From assembly GCA_038146785.1 (NCBI GenBank), contig JAYQSI010000005.1:62001-126000 (forward strand): DNA of 64,000 nucleotides, in the 5' to 3' direction. This DNA comes from VMDJ01 sp038146785. GTDB taxonomy: Bacteria; Pseudomonadota; Gammaproteobacteria; Chromatiales; Chromatiaceae. Positions 36,582 through 46,391 of the stretch are shown piece by piece. Positions within the stretch are counted from its first letter, which is position 1. Each line of letters starts with the position of its first letter. Made by a program: the position numbers and the translations under genes. The notes below the pieces were generated by a model. The model was not told where the DNA came from. It saw nothing but the letters and a program-made list of their open reading frames with translations, and did not search any database.

Positions 36582-37034
36582 ATGGAAGTAATTCTTCTGG
36601 AAAAAGTAGCAAACGTTGGTGCATTGGGTGACAAGGTTACCGTCAAGTCTGGTTACGCTCGTAACTTCTTGATCCCTCAGGGCAAGGCAGTATTTGCAAG
36701 CGACTCAAACGTTGCAGAATTCGAAGCACGTCGTGCAGAGCTTGAGAAGCAGGCGGCTGAAAAGCTAGCTGCAGCTGAGTCACGTAAGGCGGCTATCGAA
36801 GCGATCGACGGCGTTACTATCGCTCACCAAGCGGGTGAAGAGGGTAAGTTGTTCGGTTCAGTCGGTACTGGCGACATTGCTGATGCAGTGACTGCAGCAG
36901 CAGGTGTTGAGGTAACACGTGCTGAAGTGCGTATGCCTGAAGGTGCGATTCGTGAAGTTGGCGAATTTGAGTTTGCAATTCACTTGCACACCGACGTAGA
37001 CGCAACTGTAAAAGTTACTGTTGTTGCTGAGTAA
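36582..37034 (+). CDS. rplI: 50S ribosomal protein L9
   Basis: A 150-residue L9: N-terminal domain MEVILLEKVANVGALGD and GYARNFLIPQGKA, long connecting helix (residues 45-75, Glu/Lys/Ala-rich), and C-terminal rRNA-binding domain. It ends in a strong terminator. Confidence 0.98.
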   Translation: MEVILLEKVANVGALGDKVTVKSGYARNFLIPQGKAVFASDSNVAEFEARRAELEKQAAEKLAAAESRKAAIEAIDGVTIAHQAGEEGKLFGSVGTGDIADAVTAAAGVEVTRAEVRMPEGAIREVGEFEFAIHLHTDVDATVKVTVVAE

Positions 37035-37059
37035 TCAGCCTCGCTGATTACCTAAAAGA

Positions 37060-37092
37060 ACACCCTAGCAAGCTGCTTGCTGGGGTGTTTTT
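37060..37092 (+). terminator. Terminator after rplI
   Basis: Thirteen-base stem (37060-37072 with 37076-37088, one G-T pair), three-base loop, followed by a T run. Confidence 0.92.
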
Positions 37093-37157
37093 GTGGCCGC
37101 TGTTTGACCGATCGATTTGCTGATCAGTCCCAGCGGCTTTTGTGTTTTAATGCAGTG

Positions 37158-38591
37158 ATGTCAGACGAACTAAACCCTCCCGCCTCTTACGAAGATTACA
37201 GCGAAAACACCGTCTCAATGCCGGTAGATCAAGCGCTGGAAACACTTCGTGTGCCGCCGCATTCTGTGCAGGGCGAGCAGTCTGTTTTGGGTGGCTTAAT
37301 GCTCAATTCAGATGCGTGGAATGAGATCTCTGACAAAATTTCTAGCGAAGACTTCTATCGTCGCGAACACCAGCTGATCTTCAAAGCAATGCGTGCACTC
37401 TCAGAGGCTGATCAGCCACTGGATGTGGTCACGATTGCTGAAGAGTTAGAGCGTCGATCAGAGCTGAATGATGTCGGCGGCATGCCTTATCTCGGCATGT
37501 TGGCAAACGAAACACCGACCGCATCAAATGTGCCAGCTTATGCGCGAATCGTGCGTGAGCAATCGGTGATGCGTCAGTTAATCAAAGTCGGTAACAAGAT
37601 TGCAGATAGTGGCTACCGTCCTGAAGGGCGTCCTGTGGATGATCTGCTTGATCAAGCCGAAACCGAAGTCTTCAAGATTGCTGAGCAAAAAGATAAAGGT
37701 CGCCAAGGCTTCCAAGACATTCAGGCCTTGTTAACTAAAACGGTCGATAAGATCGATGAGTTATTTAACAGTGACGATGCCCTCACGGGTGTTTCCTCTG
37801 GCTTTAGTGACTTCGACGGTCGCACCTCAGGTTTACAGAAAGCTGATCTGGTTATCGTGGCAGGTCGCCCATCAATGGGTAAGACCACCTTTGCGATGAA
37901 CATGTGCGAAAACGTCGCGATTGGCGCTGGCGTGCCGGTAGCCATCTTCTCAATGGAGATGCCTGCTCAAGCGCTGACCATGCGTATGATTTCATCGCTC
38001 GGTCGTATCAATCAGCAAGCCGTGCGCTCAGGTAAGTTAGAAGATGACGATTGGCCGCGTGTGACCTCAGCGGTCAACATTCTTAGCCAAGCAAAAATCT
38101 TTATTGATGATTCAGCAGCACTAACACCCAACGAGATTCGTGCGCGTTGTCGCCGCTTACAAAAAGAGCATGGCCAGCTGGGCATGGTCATGGTCGACTA
38201 TTTGCAGTTAATGCGTGCGCCAGAAGCAGGTGATAACCGTGTTAACGAGATCTCGGCAATCTCGCGTGGCTTAAAAGCTTTAGCGAAAGAATTAAATTGC
38301 CCAGTGGTTGCGCTATCGCAGCTTAACCGTTCGCTTGAGCAACGCCCGAATAAACGTCCGGTTATGTCAGACCTTCGTGAATCGGGCGCGATAGAACAAG
38401 ATGCTGACTTGATCGTGTTTATCTATCGCGATGAAGTCTATAACGAAGACTCACCGGATAAAGGTAAAGCTGAGATCATCATTGCTAAGCAACGTAATGG
38501 TCCTATCGGTACCGTTAATTTGACCTTCCAAGGTCAGTTCACTCGCTTTGATAATTTTGCGCGTGATGTCTACGAAGAGATGGACTACTAA
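37158..38591 (+). CDS. dnaB: Replicative DNA helicase
   Basis: The hexameric helicase that opens the fork and recruits primase. The 477-residue protein begins MSDELNPPASYED at ATG 37158; an upstream frame from 37077 runs into the rplI terminator and is rejected. N-terminal domain (VPPHSVQGEQSVLGGLM), linker, then RecA-like core with Walker A GRPSMGKTTFA, VMVDYLQLM (Walker B), ALSQLNRSLE and RESGAIEQDADLI. No intein is present. It lies five bases before alr. Confidence 0.97.
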   Translation: MSDELNPPASYEDYSENTVSMPVDQALETLRVPPHSVQGEQSVLGGLMLNSDAWNEISDKISSEDFYRREHQLIFKAMRALSEADQPLDVVTIAEELERRSELNDVGGMPYLGMLANETPTASNVPAYARIVREQSVMRQLIKVGNKIADSGYRPEGRPVDDLLDQAETEVFKIAEQKDKGRQGFQDIQALLTKTVDKIDELFNSDDALTGVSSGFSDFDGRTSGLQKADLVIVAGRPSMGKTTFAMNMCENVAIGAGVPVAIFSMEMPAQALTMRMISSLGRINQQAVRSGKLEDDDWPRVTSAVNILSQAKIFIDDSAALTPNEIRARCRRLQKEHGQLGMVMVDYLQLMRAPEAGDNRVNEISAISRGLKALAKELNCPVVALSQLNRSLEQRPNKRPVMSDLRESGAIEQDADLIVFIYRDEVYNEDSPDKGKAEIIIAKQRNGPIGTVNLTFQGQFTRFDNFARDVYEEMDY

Positions 38592-38596
38592 GCAGC

Positions 38597-39670
38597 ATGC
38601 CACTTAGCAACGCATGGGCCACGATTGATCACGCTGCGTTGTTACACAACGTTTCGCGTGTCAGCGAGTTGGCACCCAATAGCAACATCATGGCGGTGAT
38701 TAAATCACTCGGTTATGGCCATGGTGCAATCTCGTTAGCCTATGCACTGCAACGTAAAGTTGATGCTTTTGCCGTGGCGCGTATCGAAGAAGGTTTGGCG
38801 CTTCGTGCAGAAGGTATTACCAAGTCGATCTTAGTGCTTGAAGGTTTATGTTCACCTGAGCAGTTATCGCTTGCGCAACAACATCAGCTTGATGTCGCTA
38901 TTCATCACCCTAAGCAGTTGACGTGGCTTGAGGCCTTAGATGGCCCATTGGGTTGTTGGATCAAAGTCGATAGCGGTATGTCACGCTTAGGCCTGCATCC
39001 AGATCAAGTGCCCGAGGTGTTGGCGGCCGTTCAACAGCATAAGTATCTCAAGCTGAAAGGGGCGATGACGCACTTAGCGAATGCCGATGATCCGCAAGAC
39101 AGTAAAACCGATGTGCAGCTCGCGGCCTTTAATGAGATTGCATGGCCAGACGATTTGGCACTGTCTATTGCCAACTCAGCTGCGGTGTTAACGCGGCCTG
39201 ATGCGCATGCAGATTGGGTGCGACCTGGTTTGATGTTGTATGGCGCATCACCGCTACTCAATCAAAGTGCTCAGTCACTTGGTTTAAAACCTGTGATGCA
39301 GTTATCTAGTCGGTTAATTTCAATCAAGCAATTAAATGCCGGCGATACCGTTGGTTATGGTGCGACATGGCAAGCCGATGAAGTGATGCCGATGGGCATC
39401 GTCGGCATTGGTTATGGCGATGGTTATCCACGCGAAGTGCCAGCTGAAGCGTATGTGCTTATCAATGGCAAGCAAGCGCCTATCATTGGTCGCGTCTCGA
39501 TGGATATGATCACGGTGGATCTACGCGGCATTGATTGTGTGATCGGTGATGAGGTCACCTTGTGGGGTGAAGGCTTACCGATTGATCTTGTCGCACAATG
39601 GACAAACACCATTGCCTATACCTTGATGTGTGGTGTGACTCAGCGCGTTCAGCGCATTAACAAATCATAA
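38597..39670 (+). CDS. alr: Alanine racemase
   Basis: PLP enzyme that makes D-alanine for peptidoglycan. The 357-residue protein has the PLP-lysine motif AVIKSLGYGHG; the Lys and YGHG are kept, but the residues after Lys are SLG where the family usually has ANA or ADA. Other motifs are normal: DSGMSRLG, IANSAAVL, RPGLMLYG, GIGYGDGYPR (catalytic Tyr), GRVSMDMITVDL. It sits in the dnaB-alr-radA run. Confidence 0.94.
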   Translation: MPLSNAWATIDHAALLHNVSRVSELAPNSNIMAVIKSLGYGHGAISLAYALQRKVDAFAVARIEEGLALRAEGITKSILVLEGLCSPEQLSLAQQHQLDVAIHHPKQLTWLEALDGPLGCWIKVDSGMSRLGLHPDQVPEVLAAVQQHKYLKLKGAMTHLANADDPQDSKTDVQLAAFNEIAWPDDLALSIANSAAVLTRPDAHADWVRPGLMLYGASPLLNQSAQSLGLKPVMQLSSRLISIKQLNAGDTVGYGATWQADEVMPMGIVGIGYGDGYPREVPAEAYVLINGKQAPIIGRVSMDMITVDLRGIDCVIGDEVTLWGEGLPIDLVAQWTNTIAYTLMCGVTQRVQRINKS

Positions 39671-39672
39671 CG

Positions 39673-41037
39673 ATGGCAAAAGCAGCAAAAACAACCTATG
39701 TGTGTACCGAGTGTGGCGCTACCTTTCCTAAGTGGGCAGGGCAGTGCACGGATTGTGGTGCATGGAATACGTTAGAAGAAACCGTGCCATCCGCAGCGCC
39801 CGAACAAGGTCGCTTTGCAGGCTATGCCGGTGAAACACCTGCCGCAATTCGTGCATTAGCTGATGTCTCCGCTGAAGAGACCTCGCGTATCAGCACAACG
39901 TTGAACGAGCTTGATCGCGTACTGGGCGGTGGCTTGGTGCTCGGTTCGGTGACCTTGATTGGTGGTGATCCGGGTATTGGTAAATCAACGCTGTTGATTC
40001 AAGCGATGTCATTGCTTAGCGAGAAGATGTCGACCTTGTATGTCAGCGGTGAAGAATCAGCAGAACAGATCAGTTTGCGTGCGCATCGTTTGGGCTTACC
40101 CGGCGATAAAGTGCAGCTACTGACCGAAACCTGCGTTGAGCGCATTATTCAGTTAGCGCAGCAGCACAAACCTAAAGTGATTGTGCTCGACTCTATTCAA
40201 ACCTTTTACACCCAAGAGCTCAACTCAGCGCCAGGTTCGGTTGCGCAGGTGCGTGAATCAGCGGCGCGCTTGGTGCGCTTTGCTAAGCAAACCGGTACCA
40301 GTTTGTTCTTGGTCGGTCATGTCACAAAAGAAGGCGCGTTAGCGGGGCCTCGTGTGCTCGAACACATGGTCGATACCGTGTTGTACTTCGAAGGTGAGAG
40401 TGGCTCACAGTTCCGTTTAATTCGTGCCATCAAGAATCGTTTTGGCGCGGTGAATGAGTTGGGTGTCTTTGCGATGACCGATAAAGGTCTCAAAGAAGTC
40501 AGTAACCCCTCAGCGATTTTCTTATCTCGACATGAGCAACAAGTGGCAGGTAGTGCCATTCTGGTAACGCGTGAAGGCACGCGCCCTATGTTGGTTGAGG
40601 TGCAAGCACTGGTGGATCAAAGTCCACTGGGTAACCCGCGTCGTGTGGCATTAGGTTTAGAGCAAAATCGTTTATCGATGTTGCTTGCGGTGCTGCATCG
40701 TCATGGCGGTGTCGGCATGTTCGATCAGGATGTGTTCTTAAATGTGGTCGGTGGTGTGCGCGTCACAGAACCCGCTGCGGACTTGCCTGTGTTGCTTGCC
40801 GCCTTATCAAGCTTCCGTGATCGTCCCTTGCCGATGGAATTAGCCGCATTTGGTGAGGTAGGGCTGGCAGGTGAAATACGCCCAGTACCCAATGGTCAGG
40901 ATCGTCTGCGTGAAGCGCTCAAACACGGCTTTACCCGAGTGATTGCGCCTAAGAGCAACGTGCCTAAAAAGCCTATCGATGGCTTAGAGATTATTCCGGT
41001 GACCCGCCTGAGTGAGGCGATTGACGCGATTACTTAA
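39673..41037 (+). CDS. radA: DNA repair protein RadA
   Basis: A RecA-like branch-migration ATPase for recombination intermediates. The 454-residue protein has an N-terminal C4 zinc finger (CTECGATFPKWAGQCTDC), Walker A GGDPGIGKST, the RadA-specific KNRFG motif (about 255) and a C-terminal Lon-protease-like domain. It begins two bases after alr and overlaps the convergent CNNM-family gene by four bases. Confidence 0.97.
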   Translation: MAKAAKTTYVCTECGATFPKWAGQCTDCGAWNTLEETVPSAAPEQGRFAGYAGETPAAIRALADVSAEETSRISTTLNELDRVLGGGLVLGSVTLIGGDPGIGKSTLLIQAMSLLSEKMSTLYVSGEESAEQISLRAHRLGLPGDKVQLLTETCVERIIQLAQQHKPKVIVLDSIQTFYTQELNSAPGSVAQVRESAARLVRFAKQTGTSLFLVGHVTKEGALAGPRVLEHMVDTVLYFEGESGSQFRLIRAIKNRFGAVNELGVFAMTDKGLKEVSNPSAIFLSRHEQQVAGSAILVTREGTRPMLVEVQALVDQSPLGNPRRVALGLEQNRLSMLLAVLHRHGGVGMFDQDVFLNVVGGVRVTEPAADLPVLLAALSSFRDRPLPMELAAFGEVGLAGEIRPVPNGQDRLREALKHGFTRVIAPKSNVPKKPIDGLEIIPVTRLSEAIDAIT

Positions 41038-42317
41038 GCGCTCGGCTTTTCTATGCGACGCTCAAGTGGGCGGATACGCGCAGTCTTCACTACGTTGTCT
41101 TGAATCTGAATGATGTCGATCGGGTAGCCTTCAATCATCAAAGAGGTGCCTGCTTCTGGCAGTGTTTGCAGGTATTCCACAATCAAACCGTTCAGTGTTT
41201 TCGGTCCTTCGGTGGGTAGCTCCCAGTGCATGTTGCGCGATAGCTCACGCAGCAATGCGGTGCCATCCACGAGATAGCTGCCATCATCTTGAGGGTGTAC
41301 CGATGCAATGTGATCGGATGGGTCGGTTGCGAACTCACCCACAATCTCTTCAAGTAGGTCTGCCATGGTGAGTAGGCCATGCACATCACCATATTCATCT
41401 ACGACCAAGCCCCAGCGACGTCGATTGCGCTGGAAGTTAATCAGCTGTTTGTTAAGCGGTGTACCTTTCGGGATGAAGTAGGGCTCGCGGATCAGCTCGC
41501 GCAGTTCTTCGTGGGTTAGTCCATCACTATCGAGCGCTTCTTTAAGAATGTTGCGCGAGTGAATAAAGCCAAGCACATGGTCGATGCTGCCTTCGTATAC
41601 CAACACGCGGGTGTAAGGGCTCTGTTGCAGTTGATCGAGAATCTCACTGATCGGCGCATCGATATCAATGCCGTCGAGCTGGGTGCGCGGCACCATGATG
41701 TCTTCAACGTAGGTGTGTTCAAGATCCAAAATGCTCAGCAACATGCGTTGGTGTTTATGCGGAATCATTGCGCCCGCTTCATTCACCACGGTTTTTAACT
41801 CTTCGCGGCTAAGCGCTTGGCCATCGCTATCTTCTTGATAGATGCCAAGTAGCTTAAGAATCGAGTTCGCCATCAGGTTAACCAGCCACACCAGCGGGAA
41901 CATCACCTTAAGCAGCGGGGTGTAGATCCAAGCGGCAGGGAAGGCGACCTTTTCAGGGTGCATGGCGGCTAGGGTTTTAGGTGCTACTTCAGAGAAGATC
42001 AGAACGACAAAGGTGAGGATGCCGGCGGCGATCGCAATCGCACCGTCACCACCGAGTCGCAGTGCAATCAAGGTCGCAAGCGATGAGGCCATGATGTTGA
42101 CGAAGTTGTTACCGAGCAGAATCAAGCCGATTAAGCGATCGGGCTTCTCAAGCAGTTTTGAGGCGAGTTGCGCGCCGGTGTGTCCCTCATCTGCAAGATG
42201 CTTGAGGCGATAACGGTTGAGCGTCATCAATGCGGTTTCTGAGCCAGAGAAAAATGCAGACAGGAAAAGTAAGAATACGAGTGCGCTAAAAAGCACACTA
42301 AGGGGTATGTCGTCCAA
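41034..42317 (-). CDS. CNNM/CorB-family membrane protein with CBS pair and CorC domain
   Basis: A 427-residue protein with four N-terminal membrane segments (DUF21/CNNM domain, about 1-190, with FFSGSETALMTLN), a CBS pair (about 205-330, including VPRTQLDGID and VVDEYGDVHGLLT) and a C-terminal transporter-associated (CorC_HlyC) domain. CNNM proteins, CorB among them, are linked to magnesium export or tolerance; older annotations call them haemolysin-like. It is convergent with radA. Cation specificity is inferred from the family. Confidence 0.9.
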   Translation of the reverse strand: MDDIPLSVLFSALVFLLFLSAFFSGSETALMTLNRYRLKHLADEGHTGAQLASKLLEKPDRLIGLILLGNNFVNIMASSLATLIALRLGGDGAIAIAAGILTFVVLIFSEVAPKTLAAMHPEKVAFPAAWIYTPLLKVMFPLVWLVNLMANSILKLLGIYQEDSDGQALSREELKTVVNEAGAMIPHKHQRMLLSILDLEHTYVEDIMVPRTQLDGIDIDAPISEILDQLQQSPYTRVLVYEGSIDHVLGFIHSRNILKEALDSDGLTHEELRELIREPYFIPKGTPLNKQLINFQRNRRRWGLVVDEYGDVHGLLTMADLLEEIVGEFATDPSDHIASVHPQDDGSYLVDGTALLRELSRNMHWELPTEGPKTLNGLIVEYLQTLPEAGTSLMIEGYPIDIIQIQDNVVKTARIRPLERRIEKPSA

Positions 42318-42374
42318 AAGTTGGTTGCTCGTCTCTAGAAGATGTTTCTATTCTCGGAAGGGGGCTGCCGAGTG

Positions 42375-42755
42375 TCAAGGTTTAGGCTGAATCACTAGCG
42401 CAGCTGCGCGGTCTTCGCCAAGAAGGATATTAAAGGTGCGGCAAGCTGATGGGGTGTCCATGACCTCGTAGCCAATGCGGTGATCCATCAAGCGGATAAG
42501 GGTGCGAGGCTCAGGAAATTGGCAGCGATCGCCGGTCGCTAGGATGACTACCTCGGGGGCTTGTTTGACCACAGCCGCCAGGGCTTCTTTGGCAGTCACG
42601 CTTTTATCCTCGCTTGGCCACTCGATAGGTGTGCCAGCATTGAAAAGGATGAGCCCATTTTGATGATCAAAGCGGCGGCCGCGCACGGTTAACGATTCAC
42701 CATCGAAGGCGTCTATCAAGTTTTGTCCGGCAGCTTCGTCGAGCACCATTTTCAC
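42375..42755 (-). CDS. Mth938-like (DUF498) domain protein
   Basis: A 126-residue single-domain protein of the Mth938/NDUFAF3-related family: LTVRGRRFDHQNGLILFN, VVILATGDRCQFP and IGYEVMDTPSACRTFNILLGEDR. Bacterial function is not settled; the human relative helps assemble complex I. It is divergent from the aminotransferase gene. Confidence 0.85.
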   Translation of the reverse strand: MKMVLDEAAGQNLIDAFDGESLTVRGRRFDHQNGLILFNAGTPIEWPSEDKSVTAKEALAAVVKQAPEVVILATGDRCQFPEPRTLIRLMDHRIGYEVMDTPSACRTFNILLGEDRAAALVIQPKP

Positions 42756-42892
42756 GGTGTGGGCTCCTTGTGGTCATCTATGGCTGAGATGTTAACGGAA
42801 AGTGGCTGTAATGGCCTTGATTTCATTGACATATGAGGGCTCACTCAGTACTTTTACCGGCTTATTTTTACCTTTCTCTGGTTGAGGTCTCT

Positions 42893-44092
42893 GTGTCACT
42901 CAGTATGGACGATTTTAGTCGCATCAAGCGTCTGCCCCCGTATGTCTTCGCTATCGTAAATGAGCTGAAGGCCGCGGCGCGAGCACGTGGTGAGGACATC
43001 ATTGACTTCGGTATGGGAAATCCAGATCAACCAACCCCGCAACATATCGTGGATAAGTTGGTTGAGTCGGCGCAACGTGGTGATACCCACCGTTACTCGA
43101 CATCTAAAGGTATTCCTCGTCTGCGTCGTGCTATCTGTAATTGGTATAAAGATCGTTACGATGTGGATCTAGATCCTGAAACACAAGCGATTGTGACCAT
43201 TGGCTCGAAAGAGGGCTTGGCTCACTTAGCCTTGGCCTGCATGGGGCCTGGTGACTCGGTGTTGGTACCAAACCCTGCGTATCCAATCCATCCTTACGGT
43301 TTCATTATCTCTGGTGCTGATGTGCGTCACGTACCGGTGACGGGCGAGGTCGATTTCTTTGAAGCGCTTGAGAAGGCGATTCGTGAATCATGGCCTAAGC
43401 CTAAGATGTTGGTGTTGAACTACCCAGGTAACCCAACCGCAGAGTGTGTTGATCTGGAGTTTTTCGAGCGCGTGGTTGCGATTGCGAAAGAGCATAAGAT
43501 TTGGGTCGTGCAAGATTTGGCTTATGCCGACATCGTGTTCGATGGCTACAAAGCGCCATCTATCCTTCAAGTTGAAGGTGCTGATGAGATCGCGGTTGAG
43601 TTCTTCTCAATGTCGAAGAGTTACAACATGCCAGGTTGGCGTGTCGGCTTTATGGTGGGTAACAAGACCTTGGTGGCGGCATTAGGTCGCATTAAGTCTT
43701 ATCTCGACTACGGTACGTTCACGCCTATTCAAATTGCGGCTATCTCAGCATTGGAAGGTCCGCAGGATGTTGTTGAAGATATTCGCAAGATGTATGAGCA
43801 GCGTCGCAATGTGCTTTGTGAAGGCTTGCATCACATTGGCTGGAATGTCGCGATCCCTAAGGCGACGATGTTTGTGTGGGCAAAAATTCCCGATGCATAC
43901 AAAGAGATGGGCTCGTTAGAGTTTTGTAAAAAGTTATTAAAAGACGCAAAAGTTGCTGTCGCACCGGGCATTGGTTTTGGTGAGTACGGTGATGATCACG
44001 TGCGTTTTGGTTTGATCGAGAATGAACATCGTACGCGTCAGGCAGTGCGTGGTATTCGCGATATGTTCCGCAAAGATGGTTTGCTCGACTGA
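42893..44092 (+). CDS. alaC: Alanine/glutamate-pyruvate aminotransferase (AlaC type)
   Basis: A 399-residue class I/II PLP aminotransferase that makes alanine from pyruvate and glutamate. Motifs: IDFGMGNPDQPTP, NPAYPIHPYG, NYPGNPTAE, DLAYADIVFDGYKAPS and the PLP lysine in SMSKSYNMPGWRVGF. GTG 42893 has GAGG five bases upstream; ATG 42905 is an alternative, and the frame from 42833 is too long. The order alaC-hom is common in gammaproteobacteria. Confidence 0.9.
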   Translation: MSLSMDDFSRIKRLPPYVFAIVNELKAAARARGEDIIDFGMGNPDQPTPQHIVDKLVESAQRGDTHRYSTSKGIPRLRRAICNWYKDRYDVDLDPETQAIVTIGSKEGLAHLALACMGPGDSVLVPNPAYPIHPYGFIISGADVRHVPVTGEVDFFEALEKAIRESWPKPKMLVLNYPGNPTAECVDLEFFERVVAIAKEHKIWVVQDLAYADIVFDGYKAPSILQVEGADEIAVEFFSMSKSYNMPGWRVGFMVGNKTLVAALGRIKSYLDYGTFTPIQIAAISALEGPQDVVEDIRKMYEQRRNVLCEGLHHIGWNVAIPKATMFVWAKIPDAYKEMGSLEFCKKLLKDAKVAVAPGIGFGEYGDDHVRFGLIENEHRTRQAVRGIRDMFRKDGLLD

Positions 44093-44116
44093 GCACGCGG
44101 ACCACAGGAGTTGTAA

Positions 44117-45427
44117 ATGAAGCCGGTTAAAGTTGGTTTATTAGGTTTAGGTACTGTCGGCGGCGGCACCTTGAATGTATTGGTGCGTAATGCACAAGAG
44201 ATTGCACGTCGTGCCGGTCGTGAGATTGTGGTTAGCCATGCGGCTGCACGTGACTATGATCCATCACAGCTTGAAGGCTTAGATAGCGTTGAGATTTGCA
44301 ACGATGCATTCGATGTTGTGGCAAACCCTGAGGTCGATATCGTTGTTGAATTGATCGGTGGTTACTCGCCAGCAAAAGAACTGGTGATGAAAGCGATCGA
44401 GAACGGCAAGCATGTGGTTACTGCCAATAAAGCGCTGATTGCAATGCACGGTAATGAGATTTTCACCGCTGCGCAGAAGCAGGGTGTAACCGTTGCGTTT
44501 GAAGCGGCTGTTGCAGGCGGCATTCCAATTATTAAAGCATTGCGTGAAGGCTTGTCTGCAAACCATATCAATTGGATTGCCGGCATCATCAACGGCACCG
44601 GTAACTTCATCCTGACTGAGATGAAAGAAAAGGGCCGTGACTTTGCTGATGTGTTGAAAGAAGCACAAGAGCTTGGTTATGCTGAAGCAGATCCAACCTT
44701 TGACGTCGAAGGTATCGATGCAGCGCATAAGCTGACCATCTTGGCATCACTGGCGTTTGGTATACCGCTGCAGTTTGAAAAATGTTTTACCGAAGGTATC
44801 AGCAAGATTGAGCCACAAGATGTGACCTATGCTGAAGAATTTGGCTATCGCATTAAGCACCTTGGTGTAACACGTAAGACAGAAGCCGGTGTTGAGTTGC
44901 GTGTGCATCCAACATTGATTCCTGAGAAGCGTTTGATCGCTAACGTAAATGGCGTGATGAATGCCGTATTGGTTAACGGCGATGCTGTAGGTCCTACCTT
45001 GTATTACGGTGCAGGTGCTGGTTCTTTGCCAACCGCATCTGCAGTGGTTGCGGATGTGATTGATGTGGCGCGTGCGCTGACAACTGATCCAACAAACCGT
45101 GTGCCGCACTTGGCTTTCCAGCCGGGTGAATTGTCAGATACGCCAGTGCTCAGCATGGATGATGTTGAAACGGCTTATTACTTGCGTATGACGGTTGAAG
45201 ATAAAGCTGGCGTGTTGGCTGCTATCGCAGGCATCTTGAGTGAAGCGGGTATCTCTATCGATGCGATGCAACAGAAAGAGCCAGGTGACGCAGATGATTA
45301 CGTGCCATTGGTTATGTTGACTCACAACGTACGTGAAGCCGCAATGAATGCCGCTATCGCTAAGATCGAAGGCTTGGATGCTGTTCGTGGTTCTGTTACC
45401 CGTATCCGAGTCGAACAGCTGAGCTAA
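44117..45427 (+). CDS. hom: Homoserine dehydrogenase
   Basis: Reduces aspartate semialdehyde to homoserine with NAD(P)H, at the branch to threonine and methionine. The 436-residue monofunctional form has the Rossmann motif GLLGLGTVGGG, catalytic-region AGIINGTGNFILTEM and LGYAEADPTFDVEG, and a C-terminal ACT domain (about 350-430, MTVEDKAGVLAAIAGIL) for feedback by threonine. AGGAG is eight bases before ATG. thrC is not downstream but at 20502-21968. Confidence 0.97.
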   Translation: MKPVKVGLLGLGTVGGGTLNVLVRNAQEIARRAGREIVVSHAAARDYDPSQLEGLDSVEICNDAFDVVANPEVDIVVELIGGYSPAKELVMKAIENGKHVVTANKALIAMHGNEIFTAAQKQGVTVAFEAAVAGGIPIIKALREGLSANHINWIAGIINGTGNFILTEMKEKGRDFADVLKEAQELGYAEADPTFDVEGIDAAHKLTILASLAFGIPLQFEKCFTEGISKIEPQDVTYAEEFGYRIKHLGVTRKTEAGVELRVHPTLIPEKRLIANVNGVMNAVLVNGDAVGPTLYYGAGAGSLPTASAVVADVIDVARALTTDPTNRVPHLAFQPGELSDTPVLSMDDVETAYYLRMTVEDKAGVLAAIAGILSEAGISIDAMQQKEPGDADDYVPLVMLTHNVREAAMNAAIAKIEGLDAVRGSVTRIRVEQLS

Positions 45428-45431
45428 TCGT

Positions 45432-46352
45432 TTGACCCACTATGTGGTAGCGCCAAGGTTATCGACACCGCCCAAAGGTGTGGCTGATCTTGGCGCTTTG
45501 TCGTCTTTAAAGCCCTTACATCGTTTTCTTGCGCGCACGGATCGTCATGATCAGTCTGGCGATTTCGAGCACATCATTTGGTCATTGTTTGGCTTGCCCG
45601 AAGTGCAGGGCGATGTGCCATTAGCTGCATTGCGCTATCAGCAAGAGTCGTCTTTGCCAGCATTAAATGCAGGCCAGCAAGTGATGTTGCTTGATTGGCT
45701 CTATCTCAAACACGATCAAGATCGCCTGCTAGGCTTTCAGTTGCCTGCGGATGCTTTAACGCACGAGCAACGCGCCTCCTTAGTGGCTTACCTGAATGAC
45801 TTTTTGCAAGACGATGGCCTGACACTTTGCGTAGGTGCAGATCAACAGTGTTATGCGATCAGCGATTCGATGTGGGATATAACAACTTCGCCGGCGCGTC
45901 AGGTGGAAGGGCGTAATGTTGATCTGATGATGCCGAAGGGTGCTGATGCGCTTCGCTTTAAAAAGCTACTCAATGAATTGCAGATGTTGTTGCATCAGTG
46001 GCCTGAAAATCAGCAGCGTGAGCTCAGTGGCAAGGTGACAGTATCTTCGCCGTGGGTGAGTTTTGTAAGTCAGGCCGAAGCAATACAGCCAGTGGGTTTT
46101 CAGCAACTCAATGCATCACCGTTATGGATTCAGCAGCTACAACTTCAGGCGTCACAAAAAACCGAGCATCAACTCTCGGTGTTTACTGAATTCATGGATG
46201 CTGAGGCGCAGTCCGATGCAGAAGCTTGGTGGCTTGCAGCGCAACGCTTTAATACATGGCTTACACAGCAAGCGTTACGTGATGTGGTGTTGTTTGATGC
46301 AGATGGCGGGCGGTTTGAGAACTATCAGTCATGGAGACTGTGGCGCCGTTAG
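45432..46352 (+). CDS. Uncharacterised protein, possibly COG4255/RpfE-like
   Basis: A 306-residue cytoplasmic protein starting four bases after hom (TTG 45432, or GTG 45444). Its composition (Gln, Leu and Trp rich; CVGADQQCYAISDSMWDITT, DADGGRFENYQSWRLWRR) and its position after threonine genes recall the COG4255/RpfE group that often precedes recJ and is loosely called phosphoglycerate-mutase-like. I cannot see mutase catalytic motifs. recJ is not here. Function unknown. Confidence 0.7.
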   Translation: MTHYVVAPRLSTPPKGVADLGALSSLKPLHRFLARTDRHDQSGDFEHIIWSLFGLPEVQGDVPLAALRYQQESSLPALNAGQQVMLLDWLYLKHDQDRLLGFQLPADALTHEQRASLVAYLNDFLQDDGLTLCVGADQQCYAISDSMWDITTSPARQVEGRNVDLMMPKGADALRFKKLLNELQMLLHQWPENQQRELSGKVTVSSPWVSFVSQAEAIQPVGFQQLNASPLWIQQLQLQASQKTEHQLSVFTEFMDAEAQSDAEAWWLAAQRFNTWLTQQALRDVVLFDADGGRFENYQSWRLWRR

Positions 46353-46360
46353 GAAGAACG

Positions 46361-46383
46361 GCTGACCTCGTGAAGAGGTCAGC
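46361..46383. terminator. Stem-loop between convergent genes
   Basis: GCTGACCTC (46361-46369), loop GTGAA, GAGGTCAGC (46375-46383), between the hom-linked gene and queF. There is no long T run on the plus strand, so termination is likely but not certain. Confidence 0.55.
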
Positions 46384-46391
46384 TATAAAAC

